Assembly (NCBI RefSeq): GCF_000378465.1
Contig: NZ_KB899934.1
Location: 1 to 64,000 of the forward strand
DNA from: Elioraea tepidiphila DSM 17972
GTDB taxonomy: Bacteria; Pseudomonadota; Alphaproteobacteria; Acetobacterales; Acetobacteraceae
Length of the DNA: 64,000 nt
Direction: 5' to 3'
Part shown: piece after piece, positions 10,877-19,263 of the stretch
How positions within the stretch are numbered: the stretch's first letter is position 1
Layout of the letters: each line of letters begins with the position of its first letter
Notes under the pieces: generated by a model
Database searches by the model: none
The model's input: only the letters and a program-made list of their open reading frames with translations
What the model was told of the DNA's origin: nothing
Made by a program: the position numbers and the translations under genes

Positions 10877-10896
10877 TATTCCATTACTGTGGAATA
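10877..10896. promoter_or_regulatory. candidate IclR-type operator (20-bp inverted repeat)
   Basis: TATTCCA - TTACTG - TGGAATA is a perfect inverted repeat with 7-bp arms, 19 bp upstream of the iclR ATG in the divergent intergenic region. On the plus strand a good -10 sequence, TATCAT (10895-10900), overlaps its right edge, though no matching -35 is evident. TTCCA/TGGAA half-sites are common in IclR-family operators. The position suggests autorepression plus control of the divergent ABC operon. Confidence 0.6.
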
Positions 10897-11084
10897 TCAT
10901 CCGGTATTGCGCACCATGCTAGAGGTGTGCGATCACTATCGCAACGCTTCGCATGCGCCGCGCGGATCGATCCTCGACGCGCCGCGCCGAACGGCTCCGC
11001 CACGGCGAGGGCGATGCTTCGCCACCGCACGGCGGATGCGATCCTGCCATCTCGGGAGGATCGGAACAGAGCGGGGAGAGTGTG

Positions 11085-11987
11085 ATGACGGAACGGAAGG
11101 ATCGCCCGGATGCGCCCGCAGCCGAGGCGGATATCGGCGGTCGCCGCGGGGCGCTCGCGGCCCTCGGCGCGGCCGCCTTCGTCGGCATGGCCGCGACCGC
11201 GGAGAAGGCGGCCGCCCAGGCACCGCGCGAGAGCCTGCTGCGCACCGTGATCAGCCGCGGACGGCTGATCGTCGGCACCGGCAGCACCAATGCGCCGTGG
11301 CACTTCGAGGACGAGCGCGGCCAGTTGACCGGCATGGACATCGCCATGGCGCGAATCCTCGCCAGCGGCCTGTTCGACGACCCGAACAAGGTCGAGTTCG
11401 TCCGTCAGGATCCTGCGCAGCGCATCCCGAACATCAACACAGGCCGCGTCGACATCGTCATCCAGTTCATGACGATCAATCCGCAGCGCGCGCAGCTCGT
11501 CGCCTTCAGCCGCCCCTACTACGCCGAGGGTGTGGCGCTGCTGACCAGCCCGCGCAGCCGGTTCAAGACCTACGCCGAGCTCCGCGCGGCGGGCGCGCAG
11601 GCGCGCGCGAGCGTGCTGCAGAACGCGGGCGCCGACGCGCTGGTGAAGGACGCCCTGCCGGACGCCCAAGTGATGCAGCTCGACACCCAGGCCAACGTGA
11701 TCCAGGCGATGGAGTCCGGCCGCGCCGACGTCGCGGTGGTCGATCTCTCGACGGTGCGCTGGCTGGTGCGCCGCACGCCCGACCGTTACGTCGATGCGGG
11801 CCACTCGTATCGCAGCCAGCTCTACGGCGCGGCGATGCGGCAGTCGGATCCCGACTGGCTGAACTTCGTCAACGCGGTGTTCAACGTGAACATGTTCGGC
11901 CATGTCAGCGAGGCCTACGACGCGGCGATGAAGGAGTTCTTCAACATCGATCCGCGGCCCCGCACGCCCGGGTTCCCGCCCATCTAG
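11085..11987 (+). CDS. polar amino-acid-type ABC transporter substrate-binding protein
   Basis: The 300-residue protein belongs to the family 3 extracellular solute-binding proteins. The N-terminus has a twin-arginine-like GGRRGALAALGAAAF segment and an AQA cleavage region near residue 45. The mature part starts with a GRLIVGTGSTNAPWHFED strand and contains GMDIAMARILA, FSRPYY and a conserved AVVDLS block. It is predicted to be periplasmic and to bind a polar amino acid or derivative. The ATG at 11085 follows GGGGAGAG. It is the first gene of an operon with two permeases, an ATPase and a SelA-like enzyme. A strong hairpin lies between it and the first permease gene. Confidence 0.88.
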   Translation: MTERKDRPDAPAAEADIGGRRGALAALGAAAFVGMAATAEKAAAQAPRESLLRTVISRGRLIVGTGSTNAPWHFEDERGQLTGMDIAMARILASGLFDDPNKVEFVRQDPAQRIPNINTGRVDIVIQFMTINPQRAQLVAFSRPYYAEGVALLTSPRSRFKTYAELRAAGAQARASVLQNAGADALVKDALPDAQVMQLDTQANVIQAMESGRADVAVVDLSTVRWLVRRTPDRYVDAGHSYRSQLYGAAMRQSDPDWLNFVNAVFNVNMFGHVSEAYDAAMKEFFNIDPRPRTPGFPPI

Positions 11988-12055
11988 CACGCTCGGATGG
12001 CACGCCTGCGCGGCCCGCGCATTCGCGCCATGCGGGTCATGGGCTCATGTGCGAC

Positions 12056-12078
12056 GGGGCGCGCGCCGGGCGCGCCCC
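12056..12078 (+). other. intercistronic hairpin after the binding-protein gene
   Basis: GGGGCGCGC - GCCGG - GCGCGCCCC makes a perfect 9-bp GC stem with a 5-nt loop in the 120-bp gap between the binding-protein and permease genes. No T-run follows, so it is probably a partial terminator or 3' mRNA stabiliser. Such elements let binding protein be made in excess over membrane components. Confidence 0.5.
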
Positions 12079-12107
12079 GATCCCGCCAGCACCCGGCCTG
12101 AGGTCGC

Positions 12108-12779
12108 GTGGACTACCACTTCAATTTCACGATCGTCTGGCGGCATGCCTGGCGCCTGTGGTGGGGCCTCGGCCTCTCGTTGCAGATCGCGGCGGCGAGC
12201 CTTGGCCTCGGCATGCTGATCGGCATCGCGCTCGCGGTCGCCTATACCGACGGCGGGCGCGTCACCCGCACCGCGATCGCGGGCTATGTCGAGTTCATCC
12301 GCAACACACCCCTGCTGCTGCTGATCTATCTCGTCTTCTATGGCATCCCGTCGATCGGCGGGTTCGCGTATGACGCGACGACGAGCTTCATCTTCACCCT
12401 TGCCTTCTACGCAGGCGCGCAGCTCGTCGAGGTGTTCCGCGCCGGACTCGACGCGGTGCCGCCCGGCGTCGTCGATGCCGGCCGCGCGATCGGCCTCACC
12501 CCCTACCGGAACCTGATCTATGTCCGTCTGCCGACGGCGTTCCGCATCAGCCTGCCCGCACTCTCCAACGCCTACGTCTCGCTGTTCAAGGACACGGCGC
12601 TCGGCAGCGTGATCGCCGTGCCGGAGCTGACACATGGCGCGCAATGGATCAACTTCAACACGTTCCGCATCCTGGAGGTCTATGCGCTGCTGACGCCGAT
12701 CTATCTCCTCACAGGCTGGATCATCCTCGCCGCGCTGCGCCTGCTGGAGCGGCGCTACGCCATCGTGCGTGCAATGTGA
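12108..12779 (+). CDS. amino-acid ABC transporter permease (HisM/GlnP type)
   Basis: The 223-residue inner-membrane protein has about five transmembrane segments and the permease EAA-like loop around GRAIGLTPYRNLIYVRLP, which contacts the ATPase. YVEFIRNTPLLLLIYL is the usual HisM/GlnP family segment. The start is GTG at 12108 (MDYHFNFTIVW); no ATG gives the family N-terminus. The next permease gene begins 10 bp after its stop, and the two presumably form a heterodimeric channel. Confidence 0.9.
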   Translation: MDYHFNFTIVWRHAWRLWWGLGLSLQIAAASLGLGMLIGIALAVAYTDGGRVTRTAIAGYVEFIRNTPLLLLIYLVFYGIPSIGGFAYDATTSFIFTLAFYAGAQLVEVFRAGLDAVPPGVVDAGRAIGLTPYRNLIYVRLPTAFRISLPALSNAYVSLFKDTALGSVIAVPELTHGAQWINFNTFRILEVYALLTPIYLLTGWIILAALRLLERRYAIVRAM

Positions 12780-12789
12780 GGCGCAGCGC

Positions 12790-13443
12790 ATGATCGACGC
12801 GATGATCTACGCGCTGCCCTTCCTGTGGGACGGGTTCCTCATCACCCTCGCGGTCTCGGGCATCGTGGTCGCGGCCTCGCTCGCGCTCGGGCTCGTGTTC
12901 GGCGTGATCCTCGCCTTCGGCCCCGTCTGGATCGGCCTGCCGATCCGCGTCTTCGCCGACACCGTGCGCGCGATCCCGCTGATCGTGCTGATCTTCACCG
13001 TCTACTACGGGCTGCCGGCGCTGCAGGTGCCGCTCTCGCCGTTCTGGGCCGCGGTCGCGGCGCTCGCCGCCTTCAAGACGGGCCATGTGATCGAGATCGT
13101 GCGCGGCGCGATCACCAGCATCCATCCCGGCCAGATGGAGGCGGCGAAGAGCATCGGCCTCACCTTCCTCGAACGGCTCGTCTACGTTGTGTTCCCCCAG
13201 GCGGTGCGATGCTTCCTGCCGCCCTGGATCAACTCGGTCACCGACAGCGTGAAGGGCAGCGCACTCGTCAGCCTGGTCGGTGTGGTGGATCTGATGATGG
13301 CCATCCAGCAGGTGATCGGGCGCACCTACCAGCCCATGCCCCTCTACATCCTCGGCGCGATGATCTACATCGCCGTGAACGCCGCGCTCTCGGTCGCGAG
13401 CCGGCGGCTCGAGGCGCGCTTCGCCGCCACGGTGGCGACATGA
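12790..13443 (+). CDS. amino-acid ABC transporter permease (second subunit)
   Basis: The 217-residue inner-membrane permease is paralogous to the preceding one. It has [18 protein letters not shown] and an EAA-type loop ([21 protein letters not shown]), with about five hydrophobic helices. The ATG at 12790 ([11 protein letters not shown]) is preferred over an in-frame start seven codons upstream that overlaps the previous gene. Its stop overlaps the ATPase start (ATGA, 13440-13443), so permease and ATPase are translationally coupled. Confidence 0.9.
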   Translation: MIDAMIYALPFLWDGFLITLAVSGIVVAASLALGLVFGVILAFGPVWIGLPIRVFADTVRAIPLIVLIFTVYYGLPALQVPLSPFWAAVAALAAFKTGHVIEIVRGAITSIHPGQMEAAKSIGLTFLERLVYVVFPQAVRCFLPPWINSVTDSVKGSALVSLVGVVDLMMAIQQVIGRTYQPMPLYILGAMIYIAVNAALSVASRRLEARFAATVAT

Positions 13444-14228
13444 CGGCCGGCCGCGATGCGGCGCCGGTCCTGTCGGTCCGCGGCCTGATCAAGCGCTTCG
13501 GCACGACGACGGTGCTGGACGGTGTCGATCTCGACGTCGCGCGCGGCGAGGTGCTGGTGGTGATCGGCGCCTCGGGCTCGGGCAAGACCACGCTGCTCCG
13601 CTGCGTCAACGCGCTCGTGCCCTACGACGCCGGCTCGATCACGCTCGAGGGCACCGAAATCGGCTACACCGCCCCGAACAGCGGTGTGCGCCGCGGCGAT
13701 CGTGCGCTCGCGCGCCTGCGCGCCGACATCGGCATGGTGTTCCAGATGTTCAATCTGTTTCCGCATCTGACCGCGCGGCAGAACGTCGCGCTTGGCCTGC
13801 GCGTCACGCGCGGGATGCCGCGGCGCGAGGCGGAGGCGCGCGCCGAGCACTGGCTCGCGCGCGTCGGGCTCGCCGACAAGATGGACAACCTGCCGAGCGC
13901 GCTCTCCGGCGGTCAGCAGCAGCGCGTGGGCATCGCGCGCGCGGTCGCGATGGAGCCGAAGCTCTTGCTGCTCGACGAGATCACCTCGGCGCTCGATCCC
14001 GAACTGGTCGGCGAGGTGCTCGACGTCGTGCGCGGCCTCGCCCGCGACGGCATGACCATGCTGATGGTCACCCACGAGATGGGCTTCGCGCGCGATGCCG
14101 GACACCGCGTCGTGTTCATGGATGCAGGGCGCATCGCCGAGGAAGGTCCGCCGCGCGAGGTGCTGGGCCACCCGCGATCGGAGCGGCTGAGGCGGTTCCT
14201 GCGCCGGATCGAACTCAGGACGGAGTGA
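13440..14228 (+). CDS. amino-acid ABC transporter ATP-binding protein (GlnQ/HisP type)
   Basis: The 262-residue cytoplasmic ATPase has Walker A GASGSGKT near residue 42, Q-loop [10 protein letters not shown], signature LSGGQQQR, Walker B LLLLDE and a switch His in MVTHEM. The Q-loop wording is typical of the polar amino-acid importers. It overlaps the upstream permease by 4 bp and the downstream PLP-enzyme gene by 4 bp (GTGA, 14225-14228). Uptake and enzyme are therefore coupled at translation. Confidence 0.93.
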   Translation: MTAGRDAAPVLSVRGLIKRFGTTTVLDGVDLDVARGEVLVVIGASGSGKTTLLRCVNALVPYDAGSITLEGTEIGYTAPNSGVRRGDRALARLRADIGMVFQMFNLFPHLTARQNVALGLRVTRGMPRREAEARAEHWLARVGLADKMDNLPSALSGGQQQRVGIARAVAMEPKLLLLDEITSALDPELVGEVLDVVRGLARDGMTMLMVTHEMGFARDAGHRVVFMDAGRIAEEGPPREVLGHPRSERLRRFLRRIELRTE

Positions 14229-15445
14229 GCGTCATGGATGGCATCCCCCCGCGCAGCGGCATACGCGAGCGGCTCGGCCTCCGGCCGATCATCAACGTCT
14301 CTGGCACCATGACCGCGCTCGGCGCCTCGATCGCGGTGCCCGAAGCGATCGCCGCGACCACCGCGATCCTGCCCGAGTTCGTCGAGATCAACGACCTGCA
14401 CCGCCTGGCCAGCCGCACGATCGCGCGGCTCACCGGGGCGGAGGCCGGCTTCGTCACCGCCTCCTGCGCGGCCGGCATCACGCTCGCGGTGGCGGCCTGC
14501 ATGACCGGCGCCGACCTCGCGCGGATCGAGCGGCTGCCGAACCCGGCCGGAATGCGCGCGCGCGTGCCGATCATGCTCGGCCACATGGTGGGCTATGGCG
14601 CGCCGGTGGAGCAGGCGATCCGCCTCGCCGGCGCGACGGTCGTGCCGTTCGGCCAGGCGACCTCGGTCAAGCCCTACCAGCTCGAAGCCGTGCTGGACGA
14701 TCAGACCGCCTGCGCGCTCTACGTCGTCAGCCACCACTGCGTCGGTTACGGACAGCTTCCGCTCGACGAGTTCGCCGCGATCTGCCGCAGCCGCAACGTC
14801 CCGGTGGTTGTCGATGCGGCGAGCGAGTACGACCTGCGCGGCTTCCTCGCGGCCGGTGCCGATCTCGTCTGCTACTCCGCGCACAAGTTCCTGGGCGGGC
14901 CGACCGCGGGGATCGTCGCCGGACGCAAAGACCTCGTGCGCGCGACCTTCCTGCAGAACATGGGCATCGGGCGCGGCATGAAAGTCGGCAAGGAGAGCAT
15001 CCTCGGCACCATCGCGGCCCTCGAGGCCTGGGAACGGCGCGACCACGCGGCCGTGCGCCGCATCGAGCAGGCGGCCCTCGATCTCTGGCGCGAGCGGCTC
15101 GCCGGGATCGCGGGGCTTGTCGCGACGATCGAGCCGGATCCGACGCACAACCCGCTCGACCGGCTGAAGGTCTCGATCGACCCCGCGCCCGCCAACATCA
15201 CCGCCTGGGAACTCGCCGACCGGCTCGGCGCCGGCAGCCCGCCCGTGATCGTGCGCGACCATGAGGTCGAGCATGGCTATTTCTACCTCGACCCGTGCAA
15301 CCTTCATCCGGGCGAGGCGAGCGTGGTGGCGGAACGGATCGTCGCCGAGATGGCGACCGCGCGGGCCCGGCCGGCCGCGAACCATGAACCTGCATCGGCA
15401 CGGCGACAGCGACGATCCGCCCGCCTGCTCGCCTGGCCCGACTGA
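14225..15445 (+). CDS. SelA-like/DgaE-type PLP-dependent enzyme
   Basis: The 406-residue fold-type I PLP protein of the SelA-related family has a [14 protein letters not shown] motif whose Lys221 should bind PLP, and [16 protein letters not shown] near residue 79. Members of this branch include D-glucosaminate-6-phosphate ammonia-lyase; true selenocysteine synthase is unlikely because the gene is tied to an amino-acid importer and no selB or selC is nearby. The predicted reaction is beta-elimination of ammonia from an amino acid or amino-sugar acid. The GTG start at 14225 overlaps the ATPase stop; an ATG at 14234 is an alternative. The last 25 or so residues are Arg/Ala-rich and poorly conserved-looking. 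RidA in the same locus would clear enamine by-products. Confidence 0.75.
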   Translation: MSVMDGIPPRSGIRERLGLRPIINVSGTMTALGASIAVPEAIAATTAILPEFVEINDLHRLASRTIARLTGAEAGFVTASCAAGITLAVAACMTGADLARIERLPNPAGMRARVPIMLGHMVGYGAPVEQAIRLAGATVVPFGQATSVKPYQLEAVLDDQTACALYVVSHHCVGYGQLPLDEFAAICRSRNVPVVVDAASEYDLRGFLAAGADLVCYSAHKFLGGPTAGIVAGRKDLVRATFLQNMGIGRGMKVGKESILGTIAALEAWERRDHAAVRRIEQAALDLWRERLAGIAGLVATIEPDPTHNPLDRLKVSIDPAPANITAWELADRLGAGSPPVIVRDHEVEHGYFYLDPCNLHPGEASVVAERIVAEMATARARPAANHEPASARRQRRSARLLAWPD

Positions 15446-15471
15446 GGCCGCCGCGCCGCCCGCGGTCGTCA

Positions 15472-15501
15472 TTGACAAACGCGCGAGCCGCACCCGAACA
15501 T
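15472..15501 (+). promoter_or_regulatory. candidate promoter of the Liv-type operon
   Basis: A consensus -35 TTGACA lies at 15472-15477 in the gap upstream of the substrate-binding gene. The best -10 at 18 bp spacing is GAACAT (15496-15501), which is weak. A TTG in the same hexamer could be read as a start codon, but the family N-terminus and ribosome-binding site are further downstream. Confidence 0.35.
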
Positions 15502-15552
15502 GGTTGCAAGCCGGGACAAGCGGGTCCCGCAAGGCAATCGGGAGGATGTGGC

Positions 15553-16857
15553 ATGGTGGGAGATCGCTGTCTCCGGCGGGGGGTGCTCGCCGCCTTCGGC
15601 GCCGTGGCGCTTGCGACCTCGGCGCTCGCCCAGCCGAGGGAAATCAAGATCGGCGTGATCTACGACTACACCGGCCCCTTCGCGGCCGGCGGGTCGCTCG
15701 CCGCGGCGATCGGCACCAAGCACGCGATCGAGATGATCAACGAGCGCGGCGGCGTCGAGGGGTACCGGATCAATGCGATCTACGCCGATGCACAGTCGCG
15801 CACCGAGGTCGCGATCAACGAGGCGACGCGCCTGCTCGAACAAGAGCGGGTTGACCTGATCATGGGGGTGTTCTCGTCCGCCCATTGCGTGCCCATGGCG
15901 CAGCGCGTGAACCAGCAGCGGCGGTTCATGTGGGCGAATGTCTGCGTCGCCTCCTCGGTCTTCAAGGACCGCAACCTGGAATACGTCTTCCGTGCCCAGG
16001 TGCACTCCGACCAGTTCGGCGAGGCCTCCTGCACCTTCGTCCATGAGGTCGCGCAGGAGAAGCTCGGCCGCCAGCCGCGCGACGTGCGCGTCGCCATCAT
16101 CTACGAGGACGGGCCTTACGGCGCCGGTGTGGCAGCCGGCAACGAGGCGAAGTGCAAGGAGCTCGGCATGAATGTCGTGCTCAAGGAGGGCTACGCCGCG
16201 ACCGCGCCCGACCTCTCCTCTCTGGTCACCAAGCTCCGGCGCGAGCGGCCGGACGTGATCCTGCACACCGGCTACAACCCCGACATCACGCTGTTCCTGC
16301 GCCAGTCGCGCGAGCTCGGGCTGCGCTGGCGCGCGCTGATCGGCCACGGCGCCGGCTACGGCCAGATCGACCGGCTGGTGGCGGGCTTCGGACGCGATGC
16401 CGACTACATCTTCAACGTCGATCCGGTGGCCGCCCAGCTCCTGAACCCGGCCTCGCTCGCGCCCGGGCTCGGCGACGTCACGGCCGAGATGGTGCGCCGC
16501 TACAAGGCCGAGACGAACGCGCAGGAGGTACCGCCGCACACCTCGATGGGCTTCAACCAGACCTGGATCTTCCTTACCGACGTGCTGCCGCGCGCCATCC
16601 GCAACCACGGCGGGTTCGACCCCGAGGCGCTGCGCAAGGCCTCGCTCGAGACCGACATCCCCGAGGGTGGCACGATCCAGGGCTACGGCGTGCGCTTCAA
16701 CCCGCCCGGCCACCCGATGGCGGGGCAGAACGCGCGCTCCACGCCGGTGGTGATGCAGTATATCGGTGGCGAGACGAAGATCGTCTGGCCGCGCGCGCTG
16801 CGCACCGTCGATCCGGTGATCCCGCTGCCCGCGAACCATCCCTACGCGGCCCGCTGA
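15553..16857 (+). CDS. branched-chain amino-acid-type ABC transporter substrate-binding protein
   Basis: The 434-residue periplasmic binding protein of the LivJ/Peripla_BP_6 family has a signal peptide (RRGVLAAFGAVALATSALAQ). The mature start is REIKIGVIYDYTGPFAAGG, followed by NERGGV, YADAQSR and a VRVAIIYEDGPYGAG segment. Ligands of the family include branched-chain amino acids, amides, urea and aromatic acids; this one cannot be specified. The ATG at 15553 follows GGGAGGAT and gives the signal peptide directly. It heads an operon of two ATPases and two permeases. A 12-bp hairpin follows it. Confidence 0.9.
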   Translation: MVGDRCLRRGVLAAFGAVALATSALAQPREIKIGVIYDYTGPFAAGGSLAAAIGTKHAIEMINERGGVEGYRINAIYADAQSRTEVAINEATRLLEQERVDLIMGVFSSAHCVPMAQRVNQQRRFMWANVCVASSVFKDRNLEYVFRAQVHSDQFGEASCTFVHEVAQEKLGRQPRDVRVAIIYEDGPYGAGVAAGNEAKCKELGMNVVLKEGYAATAPDLSSLVTKLRRERPDVILHTGYNPDITLFLRQSRELGLRWRALIGHGAGYGQIDRLVAGFGRDADYIFNVDPVAAQLLNPASLAPGLGDVTAEMVRRYKAETNAQEVPPHTSMGFNQTWIFLTDVLPRAIRNHGGFDPEALRKASLETDIPEGGTIQGYGVRFNPPGHPMAGQNARSTPVVMQYIGGETKIVWPRALRTVDPVIPLPANHPYAAR

Positions 16858-16864
16858 GCCGACA

Positions 16865-16896
16865 GGACGCGGCGGCTCGCTCGGGCCGCCGCGTCC
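16865..16896 (+). other. intercistronic hairpin after the Liv binding-protein gene
   Basis: GGACGCGGCGGC - 8 nt - GCCGCCGCGTCC is a perfect 12-bp stem starting 8 bp after the stop codon, with no T-run. It matches the arrangement after the other ABC binding-protein gene (12056-12078) and probably stabilises or partially terminates the message. Confidence 0.55.
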
Positions 16897-16917
16897 GCCC
16901 GTGCGCCCTCTCCCGAC

Positions 16918-17670
16918 ATGATGCTGACCGTCACCGACCTGACGCGCCGGTTCGGCGGCTTCACGGCCGTCAGCCGCGTCTCCTTCAATCTCGAACAGGG
17001 CGAGATCCTCGGCCTGATCGGGCCGAACGGCTCGGGCAAGTCCACCACCTTCAACATGATCGCCGGCATGCTGCGCCCCTCCGAGGGCTCGATCCGGTTC
17101 CAGGGCGAGGAGATCGGCGGACTGAAGCCGGTCGAGATCTGCCATCGCGGCATCGGCCGCACCTTCCAGATCCCCCGCCCGTTCCGGCGCCTCTCGATCC
17201 TCGAGAACGTCGTCACGGCCGCCTATTTCGGCCAGCGCGAGGACATCCCGCGCGCGCGCGCCTTCGCGCTCGCCGAGGAGGCGCTCGCCCTGGTCGGCCT
17301 GCCGACCGACCCTGCCGCCGAGGTCGCGAGTCTCGGCGCGGCGGGGCTCAAGAAGCTGGAACTTGCCCGCGCGCTCGCGACCCAGCCCAAGCTGCTGCTC
17401 GCCGACGAGAGCCTGGGCGGCCTCGACGAGACCGAGATGGACCAGGCCGCCGAGATGCTCGGGCGCATCCGCCGCGACAAGGGCATCACGATCATCTGGG
17501 TCGAGCACATCATGGGCGTGCTGATGCGCGTGGTGGACCGCGTGATCGTGCTGGATCACGGCGAGAAGATCTCCGAAGGCCTGCCGCGCGAGGTCGCCGC
17601 CGATCCGCGCGTGATCGAGATCTATCTCGGCACCGAGCGCATCGCCTTCGGCGAGGACGGCGTGGCATGA
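16918..17670 (+). CDS. livG: branched-chain amino-acid ABC transporter ATPase, LivG type
   Basis: The 250-residue ATPase has Walker A GPNGSGKST near 37-45, the LivG-typical GRTFQIPRPF Q-loop region, Walker B KLLLADE and a switch His in WVEHIMGVL. The ABC signature is non-classical (LGAAGLKKLELARAL in place of LSGGQ); this resembles a known LivG sub-branch, and is not necessarily a defect. The D-loop reads SLGGLDETE. Its stop overlaps the livF start by 4 bp (17667-17670). Confidence 0.9.
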   Translation: MMLTVTDLTRRFGGFTAVSRVSFNLEQGEILGLIGPNGSGKSTTFNMIAGMLRPSEGSIRFQGEEIGGLKPVEICHRGIGRTFQIPRPFRRLSILENVVTAAYFGQREDIPRARAFALAEEALALVGLPTDPAAEVASLGAAGLKKLELARALATQPKLLLADESLGGLDETEMDQAAEMLGRIRRDKGITIIWVEHIMGVLMRVVDRVIVLDHGEKISEGLPREVAADPRVIEIYLGTERIAFGEDGVA

Positions 17671-18386
17671 CCGGCGAGACGATGCTGGAGGTGCGCGGCG
17701 TCTCGGCCGGCTACGGCGGCTTCCGCGCCCTGTTCGATGTCAGTCTCGAGGTGAAGCCCGGCGAGGCGGTGGCCGTGATCGGGCCCAACGGCGCGGGCAA
17801 GACGACGCTCCTGCGCGTCATTTCGAAGCTGATCGCGGCGAGCGCGGGCGAGATCCGCATGGAGGGCACCTCGCTCGGCAGCGTGCCGCCCGACAAGGTG
17901 GTCGAGCTCGGCATCGCGCATGTGCCCGAGAACCGGCGGCTGTTCCCGCGCCTGACGGTCGAGGAGAACCTGCGCATGGGCGCCTATGCGCCCTCGGCGC
18001 GGGCGCGCTACCGCGAGCGGCTCGACTTCGTCTACGAGCTCTTTCCGCGCATGCGCGAGCGCCGCAACCAGCTCGCCGGCACGATGTCGGGCGGCGAACA
18101 GCAGATGTGCGCGATCGGCCGGGCGCTGATGAGCGGGCCGAAGCTGCTGCTGATGGACGAGCCCTCGGCCGGGCTCGCGCCGGTGATCGTGCAGCAGGTT
18201 TTCAAGCTGGTCGAACGCATCCGCGCCGAGGGCTACACCGTGCTGATCGTCGAGCAGAACGTGCAGCAGGTGCTGCGTGTGGTGGACCGCGCCTATCTGC
18301 TGGAGGTCGGCACGATCCGGCTCTCCGGACGGTCGGAGGAGCTGCTCGCCTCCGACGAGATCCGCCAATCCTATCTCGGACTCTGA
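17667..18386 (+). CDS. livF: branched-chain amino-acid ABC transporter ATPase, LivF type
   Basis: The 239-residue ATPase has Walker A GPNGAGKTT, IAHVPENRRLFPRLTVEENL, signature MSGGEQQM, Walker B LLLMDE and IVEQNVQQVL. These are hallmarks of LivF, the second ATPase of the Liv importer. The ATG at 17667 overlaps the livG stop (ATGA). The permease gene starts 19 bp downstream after a GAGGAGGG ribosome-binding site. Confidence 0.92.
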   Translation: MTGETMLEVRGVSAGYGGFRALFDVSLEVKPGEAVAVIGPNGAGKTTLLRVISKLIAASAGEIRMEGTSLGSVPPDKVVELGIAHVPENRRLFPRLTVEENLRMGAYAPSARARYRERLDFVYELFPRMRERRNQLAGTMSGGEQQMCAIGRALMSGPKLLLMDEPSAGLAPVIVQQVFKLVERIRAEGYTVLIVEQNVQQVLRVVDRAYLLEVGTIRLSGRSEELLASDEIRQSYLGL

Positions 18387-18405
18387 GCCGGCGAGGAGGG
18401 ACCGC

Positions 18406-19263
18406 GTGTTCGACATCTTCCTGCTCGAGGCGGTGATCAACGGCGTGCTGCTGGGCGGCGTGCTCGCCCTGCTCGCCCTCGGGCTCAACCTGGTGTTCGG
18501 CGTGATCGACGTCGTCTGGATCTGCTACGCCGAGCTGGTCATGGTCGGCATGTACACCATCTGGTGGCTGTTCGTGCATTACGGCGTGCCGTTGCCGATC
18601 GCGATCGCGGCCGCCATCGCCCTCGTCTCGCTGTGCGGCGTCGCTCTGCATCAGCTGGTGATCCGCCCGGTGCTCGGCACGCCGCCGATCAATCAGCTGC
18701 TCGTCACCGGCGGCGTGCTGTTCTTCATGCAGGCGGCCGCCACACTCGCCTTCGGCGTCGAGTTCCGCAATCTCGGCCTGCGCATGCCGATCGTCGAGGT
18801 GAGCGATATGTTCTTCAGCTTCGCGCGCATCCTCGCCTTCGGCACCGCGCTCGTCGGCGTGCTGGTGCTGTGGCTGTTCCTGACGCGCACCTATCTCGGC
18901 ACGGCGATCCGCGCGATCAGCCAGGACCGCGAGATCATGCCGCTGATGGGCGTCGATCCCCGCAAGATCTACCTGACCACCTCGGCGATCGGCGGCGGCA
19001 TGGCCGGCGTCGCGGCGTCCCTGCTCGCCCTCCAGTACGACGTGCATCCGGCGATCGGCCTCTCCTTCGGGCCGATCACCTTCATGATCTGCGTGCTCGG
19101 CGGCCTCGGCAACATGGCGGGCGGCTTCATCGCCGCCTTCGTGTTCGCGCAGTTCATCTCGGTCGGCGGGTTCTACTTCCAGATCGAATGGGGCTACGTG
19201 CTCGCCTTCGCGTTCTTCATCGTGATGATGTTCGTCAAGCCGCAGGGGCTGTTCAGCCGATGA
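18406..19263 (+). CDS. livH: branched-chain amino-acid ABC transporter permease, LivH type
   Basis: The 285-residue inner-membrane permease has about eight hydrophobic helices. It begins GVLLGGVLALLALGLNLVFG after a short lead and contains AIRAISQDREIMPLMGVD, the family's ATPase-contact loop, and a GGLGNMAGGF segment. The start is GTG at 18406, placed by GAGGAGGG six bases upstream. It overlaps livM by 4 bp (19260-19263). Confidence 0.9.
   Translation: MFDIFLLEAVINGVLLGGVLALLALGLNLVFGVIDVVWICYAELVMVGMYTIWWLFVHYGVPLPIAIAAAIALVSLCGVALHQLVIRPVLGTPPINQLLVTGGVLFFMQAAATLAFGVEFRNLGLRMPIVEVSDMFFSFARILAFGTALVGVLVLWLFLTRTYLGTAIRAISQDREIMPLMGVDPRKIYLTTSAIGGGMAGVAASLLALQYDVHPAIGLSFGPITFMICVLGGLGNMAGGFIAAFVFAQFISVGGFYFQIEWGYVLAFAFFIVMMFVKPQGLFSR

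Noticed and set aside
14225-15445. Selenocysteine synthase (SelA)
   Set aside because: The PLP fold is related, but there is no selB, selD or selC tRNA nearby and the gene is coupled to an amino-acid importer, which fits the DgaE-like branch better.
15472-15552. Longer substrate-binding protein starting at TTG 15472
   Set aside because: The TTG is inside a consensus TTGACA -35 hexamer, the added residues are not family-like and would precede the signal peptide; ATG 15553 has a good ribosome-binding site.
16918-17670. Inactive LivG because of the missing LSGGQ signature
   Set aside because: Walker A, Walker B, Q-loop and switch His are intact and the variant signature matches a LivG sub-branch I recall, so loss of function is not supported.
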